Source: Moritella sp. F3
Lineage (GTDB): Bacteria > Pseudomonadota > Gammaproteobacteria > Enterobacterales > Moritellaceae
Direction: 5' to 3'
Assembly (NCBI RefSeq): GCF_015082335.1
Contig: NZ_BLRL01000006.1
Span: 99,928-163,927, forward strand
Length of the DNA stretch: 64,000 bases
The notes beneath the pieces were generated by a model. That model was given only the letters and a program-made list of their open reading frames with translations, was not told the origin of the DNA and ran no database searches. The position numbers and the translations under genes are program-made. How positions within the stretch are numbered: position 1 is the first letter of the stretch; each line of letters begins with the position of its first letter. Positions 8,615 to 17,412 of this stretch are shown piece by piece.

Positions 8615-9931
8615 ATGAAGTTCTCTCCTATGTTTCTACCACATCGGCACCACCAGAAGTACTCCCCTGAAATTACCGAACATCTTAAAACTTATGTTCA
8701 AGTAGTGGGTACTCAAGTTAATGAAGAATATGACCATGCCTATGATTATCTTTCAGAAAATTACCACAATGCTAATAATCATAAGTCCATTAGAAATGAA
8801 TTGTGCTTATTCTTAAATTGGACATGGCAAGTTCAACGTAAATTAGTTAAAGATTTAACCAGAAAAGATATTCCTAAATTTATAGATTTTTGTAATAGTC
8901 CGCCATTCGATTTGATTTCCAGCGTTGCTGGTGTACCTATTACAATTAACGAGCCAAAAGAGCGGTTGAGCGAGTGGACACCCTGTCTGAATCCAAATTG
9001 GAAGCCATTCGTAAACCAAAAAGCGAAGCAGGGCTTAGCTTATCAACGATTACCTGCCACAATGCATAAACAGTTAAGCATTATTAGCTCATTCTTTCTT
9101 TATTTAAATGATCTTGAATACACAATTTCAAATCCAGCGGCAATTGCTTTGAGACGATTAAACCCATCAAATGTTGCAAATCTTGGCATAGAAGACAACG
9201 ATAGGGATAAAGCACTTAGTCAGATGCAAGTGAACTGCATATTTGAATTGTTGGAATACTTAGTGGAAGAAAATCCAGAAAAGTATGAGAGATCTCGTTT
9301 CCTGTTTTACTTGTTGGTATTAGCTTACCCTAGACGAAGTGAAATTGCAGCTCGGCCAACACACTCCCCGACATTCTCTGATTTTAGGCGCCATAAAGCA
9401 GGTGACAAAACTTATTACACATTTTTCATTCCGCGATCTAAAGGTAGTAAGTCACGCTCCGTGATAGTATCCGACATGTTGCTTGAAGCTTTAAAACGTT
9501 ACCGAACTTTTTTAGGTCTGAATCCGTTGCCGCTTGCTGACGAGATTGACGTGCCTTTATTTATTAGACATCAGGTTGCTACACACGGTAGGCAAGTAGG
9601 GGTGTTAAATTCCAATCTTGGTGCAGAACAGATATCCGCCCTTGTTCAAGAGTTATTTGAACTGGCAGCTAATGTTCTTATTGAAAAAGGAGAAATTGAA
9701 GAGGCCTCGGAGTTGCGACTACACTCATGCCATTCACTGAGACATGTAGGAATTTCCAACGATCTCTACAGTGGCAGGCCGCCGAGTGAGGTTATGAAAT
9801 GCTCGGGCCATTCTAGTTATTCAGCTCTTGAAATTTACACATCATCACGCACCGATTTACGGGTTCCGAATGTTAACTTAAAAGACCGGATTTTCGATAA
9901 CTCAGATTTTAACTGTTTAAAGTTAGATTGA
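8615..9931 (+). CDS. tyrosine recombinase / integrase, 438 aa
   Basis: A site-specific recombinase that would cut and rejoin DNA through a 3'-phosphotyrosine. The catalytic set is visible: Arg in AYPRRSE (near 239), a Lys in SKGSKSRS (near 272), HSLRHVG (HxxR, near 371), GHSSYS (near 395) and the Tyr in EIYTSS (near 407). The long N-terminal half includes a core-binding region. The start has AAGGTTATC in front. A LexA-like box and an inverted repeat lie upstream and a terminator follows, so it is a single-gene unit. The target site is not identified; it could resolve plasmid multimers or integrate DNA. Confidence 0.85.
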   Translation: MKFSPMFLPHRHHQKYSPEITEHLKTYVQVVGTQVNEEYDHAYDYLSENYHNANNHKSIRNELCLFLNWTWQVQRKLVKDLTRKDIPKFIDFCNSPPFDLISSVAGVPITINEPKERLSEWTPCLNPNWKPFVNQKAKQGLAYQRLPATMHKQLSIISSFFLYLNDLEYTISNPAAIALRRLNPSNVANLGIEDNDRDKALSQMQVNCIFELLEYLVEENPEKYERSRFLFYLLVLAYPRRSEIAARPTHSPTFSDFRRHKAGDKTYYTFFIPRSKGSKSRSVIVSDMLLEALKRYRTFLGLNPLPLADEIDVPLFIRHQVATHGRQVGVLNSNLGAEQISALVQELFELAANVLIEKGEIEEASELRLHSCHSLRHVGISNDLYSGRPPSEVMKCSGHSSYSALEIYTSSRTDLRVPNVNLKDRIFDNSDFNCLKLD

Positions 9932-9954
9932 TAATGATTTTGTTATAAAGTTAA

Positions 9955-9986
9955 GTTGGCAATTAAGGTATTATCGAATTGCCAAC
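9955..9986 (+). terminator. Rho-independent terminator-like hairpin
   Basis: GTTGGCAATT pairs perfectly with AATTGCCAAC just after the recombinase gene. There is no clear T run, so it may also be a processing or bidirectional structure. Confidence 0.6.
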
Positions 9987-10052
9987 CAACATAGGACTAA
10001 TCAGTCTTAACACTTAGTTGATGATATATATTCAAAATAGGCTTACTTTTAC

Positions 10053-10358
10053 TTGTATAGTGTTAATAATTAGACTAAATTAATTGATACAAGCAAGGCT
10101 TAGCTTGTTGAAAGCCTCACTTCTAAAAAATCTCAAAAATGATTCAATGAATCACATTCCAAATATAACTAAACAAAACAGATATGAACTGTTGTGCTTT
10201 TTTTCGTGACAGGATATAACTGTTTTGTGTGGTTTTTCCACCTGACGTTGCTTTAAGGCAATTTGCAACAGGCACTTACAAGTGCTGCCTAACTATTAAC
10301 GCGAGATTTATCTCACATTCAAACCGCGTCTTTACGCACTTCATAAAAGGTTTATTCC
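10053..10358 (+). promoter_or_regulatory. structured leader, copy 3
   Basis: Promoter TTGTAT (10053-10058), 17-base spacer, TAAATT (10076-10081). PK1: ACAAGC 10089-10094 with GCTTGT 10103-10108, AGGCT 10096-10100 with AGCCT 10113-10117. In place of the GTGACG palindrome there is TGATTCAATGAATCA. Then CTGTTTT and hairpin GTGG/CCAC. PK2: GTTGC 10247-10251 with GCAAC 10265-10269, AGGC 10256-10259 with GCCT 10287-10290, inner hairpin GCACTT/AAGTGC, end AACTATTAA. Confidence 0.85.
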
Positions 10359-10568
10359 ATGAACAACTTATATAACTTTATCAATAAAAACCCAAATATC
10401 TCATTATTATTAGTTTGTACTTTTGTCTTTTTTCTAGGGCTAGTCGCTTATACGGGATGGGTACTTGATCATAAATTTATTTCAATCTGCTTTTTAATAA
10501 GTTCAGTGCTTGCGCTATACAATTGCTTATTTAAGCCAGTGGTTAGTTTAAGTCATTCATTGTCTTAA
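10359..10568 (+). CDS. small membrane protein, 69 aa
   Basis: Two hydrophobic segments, about residues 15-34 (LLLVCTFVFFLGLVAYTGWV) and 40-58 (FISICFLISSVLALYNCLF), predict a two-helix inner-membrane protein. It is alone behind a structured leader and is followed by a terminator. AAAAGGTTTATTCC precedes the ATG. No family is recognised. Confidence 0.65.
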   Translation: MNNLYNFINKNPNISLLLVCTFVFFLGLVAYTGWVLDHKFISICFLISSVLALYNCLFKPVVSLSHSLS

Positions 10569-10611
10569 ATTAGTATTTACGTTGACTTTCACCGTAATTT
10601 TATCAGAACAT

Positions 10612-10645
10612 AAAGACCTTCATTTATTATGAAGGTCTTTTTATT
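10612..10645 (+). terminator. Rho-independent terminator
   Basis: AAAGACCTTCAT pairs with ATGAAGGTCTTT and is followed by T-rich sequence. Confidence 0.85.
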
Positions 10646-10917
10646 ATAAAGAACAGAAGATAGTATAAAGCGATAAATATGCACCAAATGTTCAATTTTG
10701 GATGATCAGGTATGCAATATTCTGGGTCTGATAATGTGAGTTATCCGAGTCAGGGACGTGTATCCATAGTACCGGTCAACATACTAAACAATAGAGTTTT
10801 CCCGTTAGCTTGGTTGCGGCAAAGATAAGTACAATTATCTGAATCATTAACTACAAGTTATATGTAGTGCCACAGGATAACCACGATACTTTAAATATAC
10901 ATTTCAAAGTTTATCCA
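10646..10917. other. non-coding stretch
   Basis: No supported gene, repeat or RNA structure was seen between the terminator and leader copy 4. Confidence 0.5.
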
Positions 10918-11208
10918 TTGCCTAGTTATTAGTTTAGAGTTATGTATTATTAAATACAAGCAAGGCTGATCTTGTTTTAAGCCTCACTTCTAATCTACCG
11001 CCTATCTAAGGTATCGTGACGCCGTCACACAATTACATCATTCACCAATTAAGAGCTATGACACGTTGCAATCACATATAAGTATTGCGTGACTCGTTAT
11101 ATCTGTTTTGTGGTATTAACTACCCAAACTGTTGCACCTTTGGCTAACCAGCAACAAGAACTATTAAGTTCTGCCTTACTTACAACACTCCATTTTAGGA
11201 TATTTAAT
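10918..11208 (+). promoter_or_regulatory. structured leader, copy 4
   Basis: Promoter TTGCCT (10918-10923), 17-base spacer, TATGTA (10941-10946). PK1: ACAAG 10956-10960 with CTTGT 10971-10975, AGGCT 10963-10967 with AGCCT 10980-10984. Palindrome GTGACGCCGTCAC 11016-11028. CTGTTTT and hairpin GGTA/TACC. PK2: GTTGC 11131-11135 with GCAAC 11151-11155, GGC 11142-11144 with GCC of GCCT 11173-11176, inner hairpin AGAACT/AGTTCT, end TACTTACAA. Confidence 0.85.
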
Positions 11209-11655
11209 ATGAATTTAGTAAAAATCTGTGCCTTTGGCACTGCTCCAGAACAAAAACAAGCCGGTTATGTTGGCCTTGGTATTGAAGTAACTGGAACTGA
11301 CGAAAGCGTAACAAACACGTTTAAGTCATCAGGTGATATACGCCTTATACGTGGAGGTAATAAAGCCGGTACAAATGAACATTTTTTTTATGTCATGAAA
11401 AAAGATGAAGCATCCCCTACTTTACCTTTTGGTAAAATTCACTTGGTAAGGGAACGACGTGTAACTGCTTCTGTAAATGAGGTAGCCGAATATTTTGTTG
11501 ATGCTGAAGATTATAAAAAAGTGATGGTAGATGAAGGTACGCTTGAAGAAGCACTTCAAGAATTATTGAATAGCGATAATGCTCAGCGCATATCTTATGA
11601 TACTACGATCAGCGACGTTCATGAAGAGCATGAATGTAAAGTTACTCAAGAATAA
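11209..11655 (+). CDS. hypothetical protein, 148 aa
   Basis: An open frame extends 40 codons upstream but that part overlaps the structured leader, so the ATG at 11209 after TTAGGATATTTAAT is chosen. The product has a beta-rich N-terminal half (VKICAFGTAPEQKQAG) and an acidic C-terminus (EGTLEEALQELLN). No family is recognised. First of three genes in a likely operon. Confidence 0.65.
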   Translation: MNLVKICAFGTAPEQKQAGYVGLGIEVTGTDESVTNTFKSSGDIRLIRGGNKAGTNEHFFYVMKKDEASPTLPFGKIHLVRERRVTASVNEVAEYFVDAEDYKKVMVDEGTLEEALQELLNSDNAQRISYDTTISDVHEEHECKVTQE

Positions 11656-11761
11656 CCCCCACCTATTACACTTAAAATTTTTATATATTAAAATCTGGCC
11701 TGGATTCTTCAGGTCATTTCAATCCGCGCATTAGCGCACTTCAATATTCAAGGGATTCCGC

Positions 11762-12037
11762 ATGGAAACTTCTACTACTAATTATCAATCACTTGTTAAC
11801 TCAACATACACAAGTCCAAGAGACTGTATTGAAGGTCACTTTTACTTCGATGCAACTAAACGTGCATGGTTTAAGATCCTAAAAGCAACGTTTACTTTTG
11901 TTTCTTTTGAGTATTCGTTTGGTGATAGATGGACACGCAACCATCACAAAATTATTGAAGTTAAGCGATGCAGTAAGAAACAGGCTCAACACATTATGGA
12001 ATGCAGCAAGGAAGCATTTTCAAAATTAAAAGCCTAA
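11762..12037 (+). CDS. hypothetical protein, 91 aa
   Basis: AAGGGATTCCGC precedes the ATG. A small basic protein with aromatic clusters (HFYFDATKRAWFKI, VSFEYSFGDRW). A GCGC-ATTA-GCGC hairpin lies just before its ribosome binding site, a pattern that recurs before several genes here. No family is recognised. Confidence 0.6.
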   Translation: METSTTNYQSLVNSTYTSPRDCIEGHFYFDATKRAWFKILKATFTFVSFEYSFGDRWTRNHHKIIEVKRCSKKQAQHIMECSKEAFSKLKA

Positions 12038-12072
12038 CACCAACTCTATCCAACGTAATTTTAAGGATTTAC

Positions 12073-12513
12073 ATGATAAATGTTCAAACAAGAAAGCAAG
12101 ATTGGGAAACTGAGTTTGGTTCGTCTTATTTTGATAAAATAGGACAACCTGTCGTTGATGCATTAAATATGCTTGAAGACGTTTCATACCATAACGATGA
12201 ACTTCCGTCCTTTGTTCTCTGCGAAAAACAATTTGGTGAAGATAAATACTCACTCAGGGCATGGGCCGGATTTGATGATTTAGACGTTGATCGAAAGATC
12301 TTTGTTTTCTCGCTTGGACTCAATGTGAACGATGAGTATGATTGGAACTACGGGTCGAGAGTTGAGGCTATATTTGGCAATATCAACCCGATGTGTAACA
12401 TAGGAAGCGATGAAATGCTTACTAATGACCAAAATATAATTGAGTTAATTATGCAGTCAAAAGTTAATTTCCCTGAAGTAATCACCGACTTTATAGAGTC
12501 AGAAATACTATAA
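12073..12513 (+). CDS. hypothetical acidic protein, 146 aa
   Basis: ATG at 12073 with TTTTAAGGATTTAC in front; upstream in-frame ATG at 12001 lies inside the previous gene and lacks a ribosome binding site. The product is acidic with several Trp and Tyr (DEYDWNYGSRVEAIFG). No family is recognised. Last gene of the three-gene unit. Confidence 0.65.
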   Translation: MINVQTRKQDWETEFGSSYFDKIGQPVVDALNMLEDVSYHNDELPSFVLCEKQFGEDKYSLRAWAGFDDLDVDRKIFVFSLGLNVNDEYDWNYGSRVEAIFGNINPMCNIGSDEMLTNDQNIIELIMQSKVNFPEVITDFIESEIL

Positions 12514-12557
12514 TTATATAAGGAGAGTTAGGACAGCAACTCTACTTTTGAAAACAT

Positions 12558-12584
12558 GATAACCGGCCTCTAAAGCCGGTTATC
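12558..12584 (+). terminator. terminator-like hairpin
   Basis: GATAACCGGC pairs perfectly with GCCGGTTATC. The T run is missing, so termination efficiency is uncertain. Confidence 0.6.
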
Positions 12585-12642
12585 AACCTACCCTGCTCCA
12601 ACCAATATTATTCACTATTAAACTATTTACAGTCGATACTTG

Positions 12643-12983
12643 TTGAATGTAAGAGCATTTAAACATATTCTATATTTAGACAAGCAAGGCTCAGCTTGTA
12701 AAAAGCCTCACTTCTAATTCTATGCACATTTAATCCTCGTGACGTCGTCACACTTTAAAAAAACTTACAAAAAATAGCTATGACCGGTTGTGAACCATTA
12801 ATCAATGTCACGACTTGCTATACCTGTTTTTTGTGTGGTTCGTCCACCAAACTGTTGCACTAAAGGCTAATCAGCAACGAGTGCTTAAAGCACTGCCTTA
12901 CTTTTAACTCCATGTTATAAACATACTGAGCGCTTCGCTCAAACCAACCCGCGCCTTTGCGCAATTCAAACAGGAATAATCCC
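12643..12983 (+). promoter_or_regulatory. structured leader, copy 5
   Basis: Promoter TTGAAT (12643-12648), 17-base spacer, TATTCT (12666-12671). PK1: ACAAGC 12680-12685 with GCTTGT 12694-12699, AGGCT 12687-12691 with AGCCT 12704-12708. Palindrome GTGACGTCGTCAC 12739-12751. Central stem ATAGC/GCTAT, CTGTTTT and hairpin GTGG/CCAC. PK2: GTTGC 12854-12858 with GCAAC 12874-12878, AGGC 12864-12867 with GCCT 12895-12898, inner hairpin AGTGCTT/AGCACT, end TACTTTTAA. Confidence 0.88.
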
Positions 12984-13634
12984 TTGGAAATTAACAAACA
13001 TTACCGAATCAAAACGGGCCATAAAACTATGGCCCCTATAATTAATAAGACAGTTCGTCAGGCAAAATTAGACATTCTGAAATTGAACGAAGGGCAAGCA
13101 AAAGTAATCAATGCTCAAATTGGTGCTGAGTTGTATTGGCGTGAACGCGGTGCGTTTGGCAAACCAATCAATAAAAATGTTGAAGCAAAATTGAAGCGTT
13201 TAGAGAAGCACTTCGACAAATTGCTTAAGCAAGACGGCGTTTTTAAGCCTGAACTAAATCGTAGAGGCTGTGTCATCAAACGTTCCTCCCATCCACAGCG
13301 TGGCCGTTACTATTATGACCATAAGCTTCTCGGTCAGAAAGATGGCTGGTGTCAATATGATACAGACCAAGATGCCGGATATTTCGGGGTTTGGGTTAAC
13401 GTATTAAAGATGGAAGTTATAACATATTGTGAGGGTGATGTTTCGCATGTACTCGCACAAAACTCCGAATTATTCAAAGCGGAATTGCAGAGCTTAGTTG
13501 ATTATTATAATCCATCAGCGTTTGCCACCACTTTTGATAATGAAGGTAATAAAGAAGCCTATTACGAACAAAATGAAGTGCATGACTACTTGCGCATTAA
13601 TGTAATGGATAAAGTTCAACAAACCTGCCATTAG
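12984..13634 (+). CDS. hypothetical protein, 216 aa (paralogue of the gene at 7773)
   Basis: TTG at 12984 is preferred because CAGGAATAATCCC precedes it and the alignment with the 210-aa paralogue begins there; another TTG nine codons earlier lies in a GCGC hairpin. The shared core includes YWRERG, VFKPELNRRGCVIKR, RGRYYYD and YFGVWVNVLKMEV. Function unknown. Two leader-associated copies within 6 kb point to duplication within the element. Confidence 0.7.
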   Translation: MEINKHYRIKTGHKTMAPIINKTVRQAKLDILKLNEGQAKVINAQIGAELYWRERGAFGKPINKNVEAKLKRLEKHFDKLLKQDGVFKPELNRRGCVIKRSSHPQRGRYYYDHKLLGQKDGWCQYDTDQDAGYFGVWVNVLKMEVITYCEGDVSHVLAQNSELFKAELQSLVDYYNPSAFATTFDNEGNKEAYYEQNEVHDYLRINVMDKVQQTCH

Positions 13635-13713
13635 GCATCACTCAAACTGGCCGCTTAGGCCTTCTATCACTTAACCTGTAAAAAGGTTAAGTGTATTCAA
13701 AAGGATAACCATC

Positions 13714-14244
13714 ATGTCTTTCAATAAAAAAATGGCATCTGTTACAGGCGATGTTTTTGTTATTAGTAATGGTACCAAAGGCGAATCTGTATCATTTGAA
13801 TCATTGATTGTTGAATTAGCGACTTCAACACTTTGCCCATCATTTGAAATATTCGGAGAAGACAAACCAAGAAATTGGCAGCCGTTAGTTGTTAATAACA
13901 CAAATAAGGATTGGATTAACGGGCAATACTTTAGTGGTCGCTTTGTAGGTAAGTCGCATTCTTTTAACGTTTTGATAAAGCCGAATAGCGCGAACATTCA
14001 AGTGTTAAAAAATGCAATCGCGGAAAATCATAACGGCTATGACTATCAGTCATTAGCTTTTGAGATGTTAAGTGAACACATTAAAGTCAAACATAATGGT
14101 ACCAATATACTGGTATCGAAAGATGTTTGGTCTAGTATCCAAAATGGTCGACACCACGATATGAACTTGGGAAATTGTATTTTAGTTGGGGAGCGTTTTT
14201 CACAGCAAACCAAAACATTTTTCACAAATACCTTAGCCTATTAA
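13714..14244 (+). CDS. hypothetical protein, 176 aa
   Basis: ATG follows AAAAGGATAACCATC. The product is a mixed alpha/beta protein with no visible motif. A hairpin (CACTTAACCT/AGGTTAAGTG) lies in the gap before it. It is downstream of the 216-aa gene without a terminator and is probably co-transcribed. No family is recognised. Confidence 0.6.
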   Translation: MSFNKKMASVTGDVFVISNGTKGESVSFESLIVELATSTLCPSFEIFGEDKPRNWQPLVVNNTNKDWINGQYFSGRFVGKSHSFNVLIKPNSANIQVLKNAIAENHNGYDYQSLAFEMLSEHIKVKHNGTNILVSKDVWSSIQNGRHHDMNLGNCILVGERFSQQTKTFFTNTLAY

Positions 14245-14288
14245 TATTAAGTTTGTTAACTCAACATTTAAATAAGGAAGCATTTACA

Positions 14289-14705
14289 ATGCCAACTAAT
14301 GTCAAAATAAATACTGCCCTAACAATTTACTACTGTGATAGTGATAATTACAAAAATGAATACACAATTATCTTAGCAGGTGCCATTTCAAATGAGCATT
14401 TGCAAGGTTACCTGGCTACTAGTCGAGAGGGTATTATTCCAAATCAAATACATCCATCACTAGAACATCCAGCAGTTGAATGTGGGGAAGAATCATTTTG
14501 GGATCCAGATTCAGATCATGTTTGGTGTTCAATAATGGAACTTGATGAATGTGGTGACAATGTCGATTTAGATAGCTTGCTCACGAATGATGATAAAGCT
14601 ATTGCTATGTCGGTCTCTGATTTCTTTAAAAAAATTATAGAAATTGAAAACGATGAAGGATGGGACGTCGAAACAGAAACAATACGTCATCTAGACCAAG
14701 ATTAA
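14289..14705 (+). CDS. hypothetical acidic protein, 138 aa
   Basis: The ATG at 14289 follows AATAAGGAAGCATTTACA; longer in-frame starts overlap the preceding gene. The protein is strongly acidic (ECGEESFWDPDSDHVWC, MELDECGDNVDLDSLL) with several Cys. A negatively charged surface is typical of DNA-mimic or antirestriction proteins, but no family is recognised and this is only a suggestion. Confidence 0.6.
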   Translation: MPTNVKINTALTIYYCDSDNYKNEYTIILAGAISNEHLQGYLATSREGIIPNQIHPSLEHPAVECGEESFWDPDSDHVWCSIMELDECGDNVDLDSLLTNDDKAIAMSVSDFFKKIIEIENDEGWDVETETIRHLDQD

Positions 14706-14783
14706 CCACAGGTATATTAATTTAAACCTACAAAAACTAACCTGCCATTAGGCATAATCCAACAAACATTAAGAAACATTAAC

Positions 14784-14957
14784 ATGGCCACAGTATCATG
14801 GACAAACAGCAACGGTAATGAAACAAAAAAACACATCCAGGGCGGCTATAAAACGCTTTGCGGTATTGAAATCCCTTCACAAAAATTTGAGTACAGTGTT
14901 TATGGAATACCAGAATGCAAGCGTTGTATTAAGCGTGAAGATTTAGCAAGTGAATAA
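14784..14957 (+). CDS. small Cys-containing protein, 57 aa
   Basis: An ORF beginning MATVSWTNSNGNETKKH. The second half holds a Cys in LCGIEIP and a CxxC in ECKRCIKRE, giving a possible zinc site. The spacing from the previous gene and the consistent strand suggest a real small gene. The ribosome binding site is weak (AAGAAACATTAAC). Confidence 0.5.
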   Translation: MATVSWTNSNGNETKKHIQGGYKTLCGIEIPSQKFEYSVYGIPECKRCIKREDLASE

Positions 14958-15037
14958 ATTTTCTGTTAATTAAATTAAACATACCGGTCAAATTGGCCGG
15001 TAACTTTACCAAAACAAACTTCCAAATGGAGCGAATC

Positions 15038-15721
15038 ATGACTTCTCATGACATTAAAACCAATCAAGAATTTCTATTCCCTGATCAAGTTGAGGATGCT
15101 AAAATTCTTGGTACTTATCCTGGCGCCAAAAAGCTACTGGGTTATATAATTGAAAACAAAAAAATAGCTGTTGGGACCATGGTGGTTAATCATCATCATA
15201 TCCCACCAATGGTTATCTCAAGAGAAATGCTGGAACATAATTTTCCAAGCATGAGAGATGCAACAATCTGGTATGTACTACCCGAGTCCCTACAACCTTA
15301 CCTCTTCATAAAAAGCTTAAATGTTAGTGGTAAAAAACTTGAATTATGTGAACCTGCTGGTCGATTACAAGTTATATTTAATCCTGACACAGGTCATGTA
15401 ACAGTGTCCGGTAAAACCTCTGATCGTAGTGAAGCCTATAGTTTTACCTTTCATGAATTTGAAAAATTATATCAATGGTTAAATATAGCTAAAGAGTTAA
15501 ATACCTGTATTTACTCTTCACTTAAACCCTTCAATATAGTTTTTGAAACCGATACCGGCAAAATTGTTGGTATTTATGACACGCCAACTCTGTGTGATGA
15601 AGAAGCTGCAGAGCAATTTCGACGCACGCAGCGAGATCTCAGTTATGGAATAGTACACACCCCTATGGGTATGTATAAAGATGATGTTATCGGTAAAAAT
15701 ATGTCATCGTTCGCATACTAA
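15038..15721 (+). CDS. hypothetical protein, 227 aa
   Basis: ATG at 15038 has GGAGCGAATC in front; the ATG four codons earlier is possible. The protein contains a His cluster (VNHHHIPPMV) and a beta-rich middle (GRLQVIFNPDTGHVTVSGK). A hairpin ACCGG/CCGGT followed by CTTCCAA precedes it, similar to the ends of the leaders. No family is recognised. Confidence 0.6.
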   Translation: MTSHDIKTNQEFLFPDQVEDAKILGTYPGAKKLLGYIIENKKIAVGTMVVNHHHIPPMVISREMLEHNFPSMRDATIWYVLPESLQPYLFIKSLNVSGKKLELCEPAGRLQVIFNPDTGHVTVSGKTSDRSEAYSFTFHEFEKLYQWLNIAKELNTCIYSSLKPFNIVFETDTGKIVGIYDTPTLCDEEAAEQFRRTQRDLSYGIVHTPMGMYKDDVIGKNMSSFAY

Positions 15722-15768
15722 CTGCTATTAAAAGTAGACTATTGCTTAATAGTAACAAGGAGGTGTAC

Positions 15769-15972
15769 ATGCCACATATTATTCAAATGGTCGAAGAGAT
15801 CACTGAATCCGTAGCTCAAATCAAAGTAGTAAAAAACGGTTGTATGATGGATATCATGACCGATACTAGTTTAACGCTTGAGCAAAAAAATAAAATCGTA
15901 GGATTGTTGCAACCATTGGATGTTTCTATTGCTGCAGCGAGAAAATCATTTCTTTTCGGAGAAATGGAGTAA
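15769..15972 (+). CDS. hypothetical protein, 67 aa
   Basis: The ATG at 15769 has a near-perfect ribosome binding site, AAGGAGGTGTAC. The small protein has helices (TLEQKNKIVGLLQ) and an acidic end. No family is recognised. It closes the operon ahead of a terminator. Confidence 0.6.
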   Translation: MPHIIQMVEEITESVAQIKVVKNGCMMDIMTDTSLTLEQKNKIVGLLQPLDVSIAAARKSFLFGEME

Positions 15973-15995
15973 AACTTTAAGGTAGTAAATTTATT

Positions 15996-16027
15996 AAGGC
16001 TGCGGGGATTTCCCTGTAGCCTTTTTT
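15996..16027 (+). terminator. Rho-independent terminator
   Basis: AAGGCT-CGGGG pairs with CCCTG-AGCCTT around ATTT, followed by a T run. Confidence 0.85.
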
Positions 16028-16186
16028 GTTGTTAAAACCCTGATTAGTGAATAACAAAAGCAGATCATTTTATACAGTTTATGCGTATAGTTTGTACCAT
16101 TTGTATGCATACAGTCGAAATTCCGAATAACATTACATGAAGATATTCTTTTTATATCATTAAAAACCCAATTCAAATGCTCACTT

Positions 16187-16297
16187 ATGATTATCAAAAG
16201 GCATGTTTTGATAATCAATATACTGGTATTGAAAGGCGTGTATTGATAATCAAAAGCAGTGTATTGATTATCAATGAAACCGTATTGATTGTGCGTA
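16187..16297. repeat. array of palindromes TTGATWATCAA at 21-bp spacing
   Basis: Full or partial copies of TTGATWATCAA start at 16187, 16208, 16229 (half), 16243, 16264 and 16285 (half). The spacing is 21 bases within each group of three, with a 14-base step between groups. Two helical turns per unit places all sites on one face of the DNA. This fits a cooperative operator or an iteron set for the gene at 16350 or a nearby origin. Confidence 0.65.
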
Positions 16298-16349
16298 AAT
16301 GATAAGTGAGTTAGAATAAATCCATACAAAAACTATAATTTGGAATTTG

Positions 16350-16586
16350 ATGGAACTTCGAGATATAAAAAGTGCATTCACAACAGGTGGATTATCAAGT
16401 TTAAGCATAAGTTATACGTCACTATTGGATGGTTATATTGTTACAGTTAAAACAAAATCAGGTACAGCACATCCACTGACAACGCAACGCGAAGGTAAGG
16501 GCTGCCCAAGATCGTTCAAAAGTGTTGATTCAGCAATAGCGGCCATTAAAAATGTTGGTTTTAAACAAGTGACCATTGACCTCTAG
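16350..16586 (+). CDS. small plasmid protein, 78 aa
   Basis: ATG at 16350 (a TTG one codon earlier is an alternative). The sequence GGLSSLSISYTSLLDGYIV ... TTQREGKGCPRSFKSVD ... IKNVGFKQVTIDL resembles short proteins found beside replication or partition genes on large plasmids, but I cannot name a family with certainty. It lies directly after the 21-bp palindrome array, which may be its operator or binding site. Confidence 0.6.
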   Translation: MELRDIKSAFTTGGLSSLSISYTSLLDGYIVTVKTKSGTAHPLTTQREGKGCPRSFKSVDSAIAAIKNVGFKQVTIDL

Positions 16587-17193
16587 TAATGAAAAATTAA
16601 TTAAATCATGGGTAAATACTTGCCTATGATTTAATCTTCGCATAAAGAAAGCTATTCCCTTCCTCTTCTAAATCTAAATACAAGCCTAAAATGTCCAAAA
16701 CCACAAAGTGTGATCTGTATCGCCTCTACGTGTTCAAATGTATCTTTTCCAAAGTAGAGATTATTCTAAAGACCGATGTGGGTGATTGCCCTGTAGAATT
16801 CACGTAGCGCTGATTTTATTTGGATGAAAATGTAGTCTAAAGTGACTATTTCAAAGTGGAAGTTGGATATTTATCATGGCCATAATCACGGTGCGATTCT
16901 ATTAAGATTTAATCTTAATTAATTGGCCAATTCTTAAATTAAATTGGCCATGATTTTACATTGTTAACATCTGGTTACGGCTGTGATATTTGACCGGTAT
17001 TTTCACCTGGACTCTAAATTGGTTAGTAAAAAATAGCCCAAATGCCTGCATATTATTTCTTCATTAAATTTATCAATTAGCCTCTATCTGAATGTGATTT
17101 GCGATCATAATTGACGAAGCTACTTGCTTCACAAATGGTTCAATTCAAGTATGTATTTAGGTGGTCTTAATTTTGTAGTTCTTAAGACTGTCG
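16587..17193. other. non-coding AT-rich region with palindromes
   Basis: No gene is supported. It contains perfect palindromes ATTAAGATTTAATCTTAAT (16901-16919) and AATTGGCCAATT (16921-16932), with a further AATTGGCCA at 16942-16950. AT-rich DNA with clustered palindromes between plasmid maintenance genes could be an origin or partition site, which is inference. Confidence 0.45.
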
Positions 17194-17335
17194 CTGTACC
17201 GTTATGAACATATCGGTACAGTTATATTTATGTTGTATAATTTTATGTTCTTGATATAAATAACAATAAATATACTGGTACTGAATTTACGTGTAATTCT
17301 GTACCGATATATAATACTCTTAAATATCGGTACAG
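17194..17335. promoter_or_regulatory. two inverted-repeat operators upstream of kfrA
   Basis: First repeat CTGTACCG (17194-17201) with CGGTACAG (17214-17221). Second repeat CTGTACCGATAT (17299-17310) with ATATCGGTACAG (17324-17335). A further GGTAC half-site lies near 17276. KfrA proteins are known to bind repeats in their own promoter, so autoregulation is likely. Confidence 0.65.
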
Positions 17336-17412
17336 TAACCCTGCATACTAAAATATATACGCTAATATTATGTTATTATGGATTTAATTTAATTTAATTG
17401 GTCAATAGAAAC

